Assembly: GCA_004193595.1 (NCBI GenBank)
Contig: RPGQ01000030.1
Coordinates: 1 to 50,929 of the forward strand
Source: Desulfobacteraceae bacterium Eth-SRB2
GTDB lineage: Bacteria > Desulfobacterota > Desulfobacteria > Desulfobacterales > UBA11574
Length of the DNA: 50,929 bases
Direction of reading: 5' to 3'
The translations under genes and the position numbers were made by a program. This document shows positions 18,066 to 25,890 of this stretch, in pieces. Position 1 is the stretch's first letter; the number at the start of each line of letters is the position of its first letter. The notes beneath the pieces are model-generated. The model was not told where the DNA came from. It ran no database searches and saw nothing but the letters and a program-made list of their open reading frames with translations.

Positions 18066-19547
18066 TACAAGGGTAAAAATGCAATTGGTCGCAAGGGACC
18101 AGAAGTATGAGGGAAATATTCCCATCAAAATGACACCCCAGCATGCAATGGCTAGTGCAAGCACGGTGGTCCGAGAAGGTCTCGGCATGGTAACCAGCCC
18201 CTCGGAAGAATGGAAATACATCACCACTACCACCCTGAGATAGTAGTAGATGGAAATAATACTGTTTATGGCGGCGAATATGACCAGCCAGACATAGCCG
18301 GCCTTTATGCCTTCGGTAAATATATAAAATTTACCCATGAACCCACCAGTGGGCGGGATTCCGGCAAGGGAAAACATAAAGATCGCCATGCCCACCCCCA
18401 TCATCGGGTATTTAAACCCCAGTCCTGCAAAATCGGAAATCTTGTTATATTCCCCTTCCTCTTTCCCTAAAAGCGCCACAACACCGAAGGCCCCGATGTT
18501 CATAAACGCATATGCCATAAGGTAAAACAACATCCCGGCCTGGGCAAGGCCGGTGCCTGCCACAAACCCTATGAGGATATATCCGGCATGGGCGATACTT
18601 GAGTAAGCGAGCATACGTTTTACGTTTTCCTGAGCCAAAGCCACCACGTTTCCAACGGTCATGGTCAGTAAAGCAGCGATCCACATGATGGAGGTCCAGT
18701 CTCCTTTGAGAGAAATAAGGGGAACAAGGATAACCCGGATCAGCGCTGCGAAAGCGGCTGCCTTTACGCCGGTGGCCATGAACCCGGTGATCACGGTTGG
18801 GGCGCCTTCATAAACATCCGGCGTCCACATGTGAAACGGAACCATTGAAACCTTGAAGCCGAATCCCACAGTCATCATCACCAAACCGGCAATAAGAAGT
18901 TTTGAATGCAGTATATGCGGATGACTCGATATAAATTTACCGATCTTTACAATATCTAAGGTTCCGGTTGCTCCGTAGATAAGCGCAAATCCGTAAAGGA
19001 GAAAACCCGAGGCAAAAGCTCCAAGCAAAAAATACTTTAAAGCCGACTCAATGGATCGGAGCTGATCTTTATGAAAAGCGGCAAGCACGTAAATAGAGAC
19101 GGACATGGTTTCAAGTGCCACGAAAAGCAGAATCAGGTTGCCTGCGGCCGCCATCAGTATCATGCCGCAGCTAGCAAACATAAGAAGGGAGTAGTACTCT
19201 CCACAGTTTATACGTGAAAAGAATTTCTGGTAATTGATGGAGATCATGATGGTCATAATTAATATAAGCAAGACGGTCAATGTGATAAAGAAAGAAAAGC
19301 CGTCTGTAAAAGCCATCCCGCTGAAAGAAGACCCGCCACTGGTCGGCCATGTCATAATCAGACAGCCGAGTGCAATGATAGAGCCGGCAAGCGATATAAA
19401 ACCGGTGGAAGCGGTTTTTTCCTTCCGCTTGAAGACATCGGCAAGAAGTACGAATAACGCGGTTGTCACAAGAATAATCTGCGGCCAAACAGCCTGCATG
19501 CTCATTGCCGGCAGAATGAAATCCAATGTCTCCATTAATTCCTCCAA
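18063..19547 (-). CDS. nuoN: Complex I antiporter-like subunit N, operon 2
   Basis: A 494-residue membrane-arm subunit with about 14 helices. LLFVALETMSVSIYVLAAF (TM5 Glu), FKVSMVPFHMWTPDVYEGAPTVITGFMATGVKAAAF (TM7-TM8) and NVKRMLAYSSIAHAGYILIG match NuoN. It ends the second operon, 26 bp after nuoM. The TAG stop is the first triplet of a TA-flanked small element, so the native C-terminus may have differed by a few residues. Confidence 0.93.
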   Translation of the reverse strand: MEELMETLDFILPAMSMQAVWPQIILVTTALFVLLADVFKRKEKTASTGFISLAGSIIALGCLIMTWPTSGGSSFSGMAFTDGFSFFITLTVLLILIMTIMISINYQKFFSRINCGEYYSLLMFASCGMILMAAAGNLILLFVALETMSVSIYVLAAFHKDQLRSIESALKYFLLGAFASGFLLYGFALIYGATGTLDIVKIGKFISSHPHILHSKLLIAGLVMMTVGFGFKVSMVPFHMWTPDVYEGAPTVITGFMATGVKAAAFAALIRVILVPLISLKGDWTSIMWIAALLTMTVGNVVALAQENVKRMLAYSSIAHAGYILIGFVAGTGLAQAGMLFYLMAYAFMNIGAFGVVALLGKEEGEYNKISDFAGLGFKYPMMGVGMAIFMFSLAGIPPTGGFMGKFYIFTEGIKAGYVWLVIFAAINSIISIYYYLRVVVVMYFHSSEGLVTMPRPSRTTVLALAIACWGVILMGIFPSYFWSLATNCIFTLV

Positions 19548-19573
19548 ATTTATTGTGCAAAAAAGCCGTTATT

Positions 19574-21199
19574 TTACAACGGTCTGTCTTTTATTTCATC
19601 CGGGTTTGCGGATCGATCCTGCGATAGTATCAAAGCGGCATTTGTTATCGCCAGGTTAGTATTGTTTTTTCCGGTCGCCTCTTGAACATACATTTGATAG
19701 TCTTTGTTGAATCTGTTGATAAAAAGAGAAACCGAAGCGTCCATTTTTCTCATGAAATATCCCGGAAAAATTCCCATTACAAAAATAAGCACGGCAATGG
19801 GAACCATCATGGCGATCTCCCGCAGGTTCAGGTCCGGAATATTTTTGTTTTCCTCTTTATCAACAGGCCCGAACATGACCCGCTGATACATCCATAACAT
19901 ATAGGTGGCCCCGAAAATCATTCCTGAGACGGCAAACACCCCAAAAAGCGGGTATGTTTTGAAGACCCCCACAAGAATCATAAACTCTCCCACAAAACCG
20001 TTTGTTCCGGGAACGGCAACCGACGCAAGGGTAACGATCATAAGGAAGGTGGCAAAGATCGGCATGACTTTTGCGATGCCTCCGAAATCTTCCATCATCC
20101 GGGAATGCCTCCTTTCATAGATGATCCCCACAAGGATAAACAAAGCGCCCGTGTTTAGCCCGTGATTCATCATCTGATAGATACCCCCCTCAACCCCCTG
20201 TATATTTAGGGCAAAAAGTCCGATCATCACATACCCCAGGTGGCTTACGCTGGAGTAAGCTACGAGGCTTTTCATGTCCGGTTGGACCCATGCCACGAGA
20301 GCCGCATATATGATTCCAACAACTGCCAGAACCGCGATAATCGGAAGGAACTGGTGTGATGCATAAGGAAAAAGCGGCATTGCAAATCGCAGAAAACCGT
20401 AAGTCCCCATTTTAAGAAGAACGGCGGCAAGAATGACGCTTCCGGCAGCCGGGGCTTCCACATGGGCGTCGGGCAACCATGTATGGAACGGAAACATGGG
20501 AACCTTGATGGCAAAAGCGATAAAAAACGCCATGCAAAGCCAGAACTGAATGGATATCGGTATATGCAGGTTATACAGCTCCAAAAGGTTGAACGTGGCA
20601 ATTCCGGTAATCTTGTAATTGTAGTAATACAGGTAGATAATCGCCACAAACATGAGCAGGCTTCCGGCAGCCGTGTACAGGAAAAACTTGACGGCGGAAT
20701 AGATGCGCCTGGGCCCGCCCCAGACCCCGATGAGCAGAAACATGGGTATGAGCATAAGCTCCCAGAAAATGTAGAAAATGACAAGATCCAGAGATACAAA
20801 AGCCCCGACCATCGCTGTTTCAAGAAGAAGCATGCTGATCAGAAACGCTTTGACATATTTTTGAATATACGTCCATGAACAGAGAATACACAACGGAACA
20901 AGAAAAGTGGTCAGCACCACCAGCCAGAGGCTTATTCCGTCTATACCGACAAAATAAGAAAGCCCCATGCTCTTGACCCAGGAGACATGTTCCACAAACT
21001 GCATATGCGGCGTTTCGGAATTAAAGTAAATGGGAAAAGCCAGGGAAACCGCGAATTCAAAAAGGGATATTACAAAAGCGGCTTTGCGCATAAGATCGTA
21101 ATTTTTCTCTTTATCGCCCCGTATAAAAAGAAGCAAAAGCACCCCGGCCAGAGGAAAAAAAATAGTGAAACTGATGATCGGGAAATTAAGCTGGTTCAT
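19574..21199 (-). CDS. nuoM: Complex I antiporter-like subunit M, operon 2
   Basis: A 541-residue antiporter-like subunit. The essential TM5 Glu lies in IFYIFWELMLIPMFLLIGVWGG, the TM7 Lys in FAIKVPMFPFHTWLPDAHVEAPAAGS, and TM8 is followed by DMKSLVAYSSVSHLGYV. The C-terminal tail of roughly 50 residues after the last helix (YQMYVQEATGKNNTN...) is polar and longer than in most NuoM proteins. It sits between nuoL and nuoN. Confidence 0.94.
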   Translation of the reverse strand: MNQLNFPIISFTIFFPLAGVLLLLFIRGDKEKNYDLMRKAAFVISLFEFAVSLAFPIYFNSETPHMQFVEHVSWVKSMGLSYFVGIDGISLWLVVLTTFLVPLCILCSWTYIQKYVKAFLISMLLLETAMVGAFVSLDLVIFYIFWELMLIPMFLLIGVWGGPRRIYSAVKFFLYTAAGSLLMFVAIIYLYYYNYKITGIATFNLLELYNLHIPISIQFWLCMAFFIAFAIKVPMFPFHTWLPDAHVEAPAAGSVILAAVLLKMGTYGFLRFAMPLFPYASHQFLPIIAVLAVVGIIYAALVAWVQPDMKSLVAYSSVSHLGYVMIGLFALNIQGVEGGIYQMMNHGLNTGALFILVGIIYERRHSRMMEDFGGIAKVMPIFATFLMIVTLASVAVPGTNGFVGEFMILVGVFKTYPLFGVFAVSGMIFGATYMLWMYQRVMFGPVDKEENKNIPDLNLREIAMMVPIAVLIFVMGIFPGYFMRKMDASVSLFINRFNKDYQMYVQEATGKNNTNLAITNAALILSQDRSANPDEIKDRPL

Positions 21200-21296
21200 T
21201 CTGTCATCTCCAGAAGTTGCTATGTCTAGATGTTGTCCACATAAAATTGGATCATCTTAACTGCTTACCCACGTTACAACCAAACGATATCTCATC

Positions 21297-23297
21297 CTAA
21301 ATATACAGTAAAAAGACATAATACATAACAATCGCCACCGTACCCGCTACGAAGGTTACCGCATAGCGCTGTACATAACCGGTCTGGATGTGACGCAGCA
21401 TACTGCCGCACCACATAAAAAATTGAGCTGTTTTATTTACAAGGCCGTCTATGATCATAGTGTCAGTAATTTTCCATAAAAAGATACTGAACGTGTGAAG
21501 CGGTTTGATCACATTCCACTCATACAGTTCGTCAATATACCATTTGTTGAGCATAAGCCTGTATAATAAGGGGACCTTTTGAGCGAGCTTCTCGGGAATG
21601 CTCCTGTTTTTCATGTACATCATGTATGCGGTGAAGATACCCCCAAATACAATGAGTGTGGTAATGATCATCAGGAGGTATTCCATGGTATGTGAATGAT
21701 GTCCGGCGGTTTCCGCCCCGTGCATTATTGCCGTGCCGGTAGCGTCTTGAAAAAGTTTCCCTTTTCCGAACCCGATAACCGGTTCAAGAAAATGTTCCAC
21801 AAGATTGCTCCCACCCAGTGCCTTGGGAATGCCGATATACCCGCCCACCACGGAAAGAAATGCCAGTATGATCAAAGGAACGGTCATGGATTTGGGTGCT
21901 TCGTGAATATGTTTTTTCACCTCTTCAGATGCTCTGCATTCGTTGAAAAAAGTCATAAAGATGAGGCGGAACATGTAAAAGGCGGTCATGGCTGCGGCAA
22001 GCACGCCGATAAGCCACAGCATAAAGTTTCCGCTCGGGCTGCTGAAAGCCATCCAGAGGATCTCGTCTTTGCTGAAAAAACCGGAAAACCCCGGGAACCC
22101 GATGATGGCCAAGGTTGCGATGACCATGGTAGCAAAAGTGATGGGCATTTTCTTTCGTAGCCCGCCCATATACCTCATATCCTGTTCACCACTCATGGCA
22201 TGTATGACACAGCCCGAGCACATAAATAGAAGGGCCTTGAAAAAGGAATGGGTCAAAACGTGAAAAAGACCTGCGGCAAAGGCGCCCACTCCCAGACCCA
22301 TAAACATGTACCCGAGCTGGCTGACCGTTGAGTAGGCCAGCACCTTTTTGATGTCGTTATGGGTTAAGGCGATGGTGGCGGCAAAAAATGCGGTCATGCC
22401 GCCCACAATGGCAACAATCTGCATGGCAAGCGGTGACATGGTATAAAGAATGTTGCAGCGAGCCACAAAATATACGCCTGCGGTGACCATGGTTGCGGCA
22501 TGGATCAGCGCGCTGACCGGAGTGGGGCCGGCCATGGCGTCAGGAAGCCAGACATATAAAGGAATCTGGGCTGATTTGGCCGTACATCCCAGGAAAAAAA
22601 GAATGCATATCAAAGTGATAAGATCCGGCGACAGGAGGGAAACATGGGCGAATACATCAGCGTATTTTATTGACCATATCCCGTGCTTTCCAAGATTCAC
22701 GATCAAAAGCAGCATGCCGATGGCAAAGAAAAAATCGCCGATTCTATTCGTAATAAAGGCCTTTTTACCCGCAATCGCAAACTCTTTTGTACTGAACCAG
22801 AAGGCGATTAAAAGGTATGAGCATAACCCCACACCTTCCCAGCCCAAAAACATCAAAAGGAAATTGTCCGCCAGCACAAGGGTGATCATGCACAACATAA
22901 AGAGGTTAAGGTATGTAAAGTATCTGAAATACGTTCCTTCATCATGCTCATCATGCCACATGTAACCGATTGAATATATATGGATCAAAAAGCCGACCCC
23001 GGTGACGAACATGCACATAAACATTGAAATGGGATCGATCTGAAATCCCATTGGGACAGTGAATTCTCCGGATTCCATCCATGTGAACCAGATGTAATCG
23101 TAGAAACGCTTGTCAGGTTCAAGCCTTAGCATCTGAACAAAAATGATCAATGTCACGAAAAAAGCCAGCCCCACCGAACCGCAGGCGATCCAGTGTATAA
23201 TGCTTTTATTTGCTTTTTCTATACGACGGCCGAAAAGACCATTTACCAGTACTCCAATAAGGGGCAAGGTGGGAATCAACCATACATAATCAAACAT
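21297..23297 (-). CDS. nuoL: Complex I antiporter-like subunit L, operon 2
   Basis: A full-length NuoL of 666 residues. The antiporter core has FLGWEGVGLCSYLLIAFWF (TM5 Glu), AKSAQIPLYVWLPDAMAGPTPVSALIHAATMVTAGVY (TM7 Lys) and DIKKVLAYSTVSQLGYM. The C-terminal section after about residue 500 carries the lateral helix that ties the membrane arm together. It follows nuoK by 15 bp in the operon. Confidence 0.95.
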   Translation of the reverse strand: MFDYVWLIPTLPLIGVLVNGLFGRRIEKANKSIIHWIACGSVGLAFFVTLIIFVQMLRLEPDKRFYDYIWFTWMESGEFTVPMGFQIDPISMFMCMFVTGVGFLIHIYSIGYMWHDEHDEGTYFRYFTYLNLFMLCMITLVLADNFLLMFLGWEGVGLCSYLLIAFWFSTKEFAIAGKKAFITNRIGDFFFAIGMLLLIVNLGKHGIWSIKYADVFAHVSLLSPDLITLICILFFLGCTAKSAQIPLYVWLPDAMAGPTPVSALIHAATMVTAGVYFVARCNILYTMSPLAMQIVAIVGGMTAFFAATIALTHNDIKKVLAYSTVSQLGYMFMGLGVGAFAAGLFHVLTHSFFKALLFMCSGCVIHAMSGEQDMRYMGGLRKKMPITFATMVIATLAIIGFPGFSGFFSKDEILWMAFSSPSGNFMLWLIGVLAAAMTAFYMFRLIFMTFFNECRASEEVKKHIHEAPKSMTVPLIILAFLSVVGGYIGIPKALGGSNLVEHFLEPVIGFGKGKLFQDATGTAIMHGAETAGHHSHTMEYLLMIITTLIVFGGIFTAYMMYMKNRSIPEKLAQKVPLLYRLMLNKWYIDELYEWNVIKPLHTFSIFLWKITDTMIIDGLVNKTAQFFMWCGSMLRHIQTGYVQRYAVTFVAGTVAIVMYYVFLLYI

Positions 23298-23312
23298 TGC
23301 ATAAACCTCTAT

Positions 23313-23618
23313 TTACCATTTTAGCAGGTTAAACTTGTCTATGTTGATGGAACCGGTTTTCCTGTACAAAAGGACAAAAATTGCCAGTCCCACCGCTGCC
23401 TCGGCCGCCGCCACGGCCATGACGCACATCACCATGAATATCCCTTCAGGGGAGCTATTGGCTCGACTGAAGGTGATAAAGGCAAGATTAACGGCCCCGA
23501 GCATGATCTCTATGCACAGAAACACAACAATAGCGTTTTTGCGGGTTATCACCCCGCCGCAGCCTATTGTAAAAAGTATCGCAGATAAAATGAGATAGAT
23601 GTTTTGATATTCAGCCAT
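23313..23618 (-). CDS. nuoK: Complex I subunit K, operon 2
   Basis: A 101-residue, three-helix protein. The conserved glutamates are in CIEIMLGAVNLAF and AAAEAAVGLAIFVLLYR. It is spaced 31 bp after nuoJ and 15 bp before nuoL. Confidence 0.94.
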   Translation of the reverse strand: MAEYQNIYLILSAILFTIGCGGVITRKNAIVVFLCIEIMLGAVNLAFITFSRANSSPEGIFMVMCVMAVAAAEAAVGLAIFVLLYRKTGSINIDKFNLLKW

Positions 23619-23649
23619 TACAGTAATACCTTATTTTTCGATCAAATAA

Positions 23650-24162
23650 TCAATTCTTTTTCGCCAGGTAAACCGCGCCCACAATTGACGCCGTCAAAAG
23701 GATCGACACCAGTTCGAAGGGGAGAAGTCCCTCGGAAAATATATAATTTGCAAGCAGTTCCACCTCTCCGAATTTTACCATGGCCGGATCCGTCATGGAT
23801 CCTTTTAAAGCCATGGGACCGAAGCCGACCCCTATGATAAACAGCCCGATAAGTAAAAGGGCCACCAGCAAATACCGTCCGTTTAAAAGGTTTTTCAAAG
23901 GTTCTGCACTGTCATCCGAAACCCGCAGATTCAGCATCATAATCGCATAAATAATAAACATCATAATTGCGCCTGCGTAAACAATCACCTGCAAAATTGC
24001 GATAAACTGAAACTTTAATAAAAGAAAGAGAACCGCAATAATAAAGCAGTTTCCCACCATCCACATGGCACTGTGAACGGTATTTCGGGAGAATATGACC
24101 ATTACGGCGGTGCCGATGGCGATGATGCTACAAATCAATATCAGTGCCTGTTCCATGAGCAA
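23650..24162 (-). CDS. nuoJ: Complex I subunit J, operon 2
   Basis: A 170-residue membrane subunit with five helices. FIAILQVIVYAGAIMMFIIYAIMMLNL is the characteristic TM3 stretch of NuoJ. The C-terminus (IVGAVYLAKKN) is short, unlike the long polar tail of the operon 1 NuoJ. Confidence 0.92.
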   Translation of the reverse strand: MLMEQALILICSIIAIGTAVMVIFSRNTVHSAMWMVGNCFIIAVLFLLLKFQFIAILQVIVYAGAIMMFIIYAIMMLNLRVSDDSAEPLKNLLNGRYLLVALLLIGLFIIGVGFGPMALKGSMTDPAMVKFGEVELLANYIFSEGLLPFELVSILLTASIVGAVYLAKKN

Positions 24163-24225
24163 AAGCCCTTTTTAAATGCTGTTTGTAAGGAGCATCCCCT
24201 GTTATGAAGATGTTCGCACGTTGAG

Positions 24226-24702
24226 TTATTTTCCCTTGAAACTTAGCTTTTCAGGGGTTTTCAATTTTTCAATATCAAAAATAAAATCTGTACGGTTATA
24301 GTCGATATAATCATAAACTCCCGTCAATGTGATGGCTCCTTTGGGGCAGGCTTCCTGGCAAAACCCGCAAAATATGCATCGGAGTTCATTTATGACAAAT
24401 TTTTTAGGATATCTTGTCTTTCCTTCTTCTTCATACGGAACAATAGTGATTGCCTCGGACGGACAAATCCGGGCGCACAGGCCGCATGCCACGCATTTGA
24501 GTTCCCCTTTCTCGTCAACCTCGAGTCTGTGGAGACCTCGCCACCGCTGGCTCCGTTGCGTCTTCTCGGTGGGGTACTGAAGGGTCACCGGCTTTGTAAG
24601 AAAATTCTTGAATATAAAAGAAAGCCCTTTGAAAAGGGGCTTAACGTATTTTCCCTTTTCAGGACGATCTTTGCTCACATGGATAACATCGGTTTCTTTC
24701 AT
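24226..24702 (-). CDS. nuoI: Complex I ferredoxin-like subunit I, operon 2
   Basis: A 158-residue peripheral-arm subunit with two [4Fe-4S] motifs, C70/C73/C76/C80 (CVACGLCARICP) and C109/C112/C115/C119 (CIFCGFCQEACP). It relays electrons from the formate dehydrogenase/NuoG-like protein to NuoB. A gap of about 190 bp with strong hairpins separates it from nuoH, the only large gap inside the operon. Confidence 0.93.
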   Translation of the reverse strand: MKETDVIHVSKDRPEKGKYVKPLFKGLSFIFKNFLTKPVTLQYPTEKTQRSQRWRGLHRLEVDEKGELKCVACGLCARICPSEAITIVPYEEEGKTRYPKKFVINELRCIFCGFCQEACPKGAITLTGVYDYIDYNRTDFIFDIEKLKTPEKLSFKGK

Positions 24703-24737
24703 TATCTTACCTGTTTTTCAGGATAGTATATAATATT

Positions 24738-24897
24738 TGATGAATTAGTAAAAAGCAAAACTCATCACGTTTTAGGTTTTAAGATTTAGGTTTTAGGAAA
24801 TTAATTTTAATTGTTTTAACAAACACTTAAAACTTAATACCTAAAACTTAAAACGTCCGTAAAAAGTCGTATTTTTGACTTTTTACGAGACTATCAT
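24738..24897. repeat. Hairpin-rich repeat between nuoH and nuoI
   Basis: Ends tgatgaattagtaaaaag (24,738) and ctttttacgagactatca (to 24,897) are relatives of the TGATGAACTCGTAAAAAG family. Inside are two arms of 7-base units (gttttag-type at 24,768-24,798, its complement at 24,825-24,854) that can pair, and a perfect 11-bp hairpin cgtaaaaagtc/gactttttacg at 24,858-24,887. The last bases overlap the nuoH stop. The hairpins could reduce transcription of nuoI-N or set an RNA processing point; that is inference. Confidence 0.75.
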
Positions 24898-25877
24898 AAC
24901 AGTGCCATCACCAATCCCGTGACCAGGATATTAAGAAGCGCCACAGGCAAAAGAAACTTCCACTCAAGCTTCATGACCTTATCGTAGCGCAACCGGGGAA
25001 AAGTAGCCCTCACCCAGATGCACAGGAAAATGACGGCAAACATCTTTAGAAAAAACCAGACCACGCCGGGAACAAAGGCCGGACCGTGCCATCCTCCCAA
25101 AAATAGCGTTGCGACCAGGGATGCGAAAACAATCATGTGTATGTATTCGGCCAGGAAAAACAGCGCAAATTTCATACTGCTGTACTCCACGTTGTATCCG
25201 CAGCAGAGCTCGGACTCGGCTTCGGGCATGTCAAAGGGGGTCCGGTTTAATTCAGCAATTCCACTGATCAGAAAAACAAGGAAGGCGATCGGCTGCTTAA
25301 AAATATTCCACACTCCGGCCTGGGCATTCACCATGTCAACGATACTAAAGGAGCCGGTAATCATGATAATGCTTATCACAGCAAATGCCATTGAAATTTC
25401 GTAGCTTATGATCATGGCTGACCCGCGCAGCCCGCCCATATACCCGTACTTGTTCCCTGAAGACCATCCCCCAAGAATGTTTCCGTAAGAACCAAGGGTT
25501 GAGAATCCGAGAATAAAAAGGATGCCAATGGACGGATTTGCAAGGTAGAGGTTGATTTCTCGTCCCAAGATCTTAATCGGAGGACCAAAAGGGATCACGG
25601 AAAGCAGAATAATGGCGACCGCAATACTGATCGCAGGGGCTAACACAAAGACGGTCTTGTCTGCGTTTTCCGGGATAAGATCCTCTTTGAATAAGTTCTT
25701 GATCCCGTCTGCAATCGGCTGGAGGAGCCCGTGAAACCCGACCCGCATGGGTCCGTATCTCAGCTGCATATGTCCCAGCACCTTCCGTTCCATATAGGTT
25801 GTGTAAGCAGCTATCAAAAGAAACACACTGAATATCACAATAAGTTTGATTACAGGAATGATTAAATATTCAACCAT
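24894..25877 (-). CDS. nuoH: Complex I subunit H, operon 2
   Basis: A 327-residue subunit with eight helices that forms the quinone chamber with NuoD and NuoB. GPMRVGFHGLLQPIADGIKN and PFDMPEAESELCCGYNVEYSSMKFALFFLAEY are the signature cytoplasmic loops. The double Cys in ESELCCGYN is unusual; many NuoH have ESELVAGY or similar. The start follows the formate dehydrogenase gene by 13 bp. Confidence 0.94.
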   Translation of the reverse strand: MVEYLIIPVIKLIVIFSVFLLIAAYTTYMERKVLGHMQLRYGPMRVGFHGLLQPIADGIKNLFKEDLIPENADKTVFVLAPAISIAVAIILLSVIPFGPPIKILGREINLYLANPSIGILFILGFSTLGSYGNILGGWSSGNKYGYMGGLRGSAMIISYEISMAFAVISIIMITGSFSIVDMVNAQAGVWNIFKQPIAFLVFLISGIAELNRTPFDMPEAESELCCGYNVEYSSMKFALFFLAEYIHMIVFASLVATLFLGGWHGPAFVPGVVWFFLKMFAVIFLCIWVRATFPRLRYDKVMKLEWKFLLPVALLNILVTGLVMALL

Positions 25878-25890
25878 CTGGGTTACTCCC

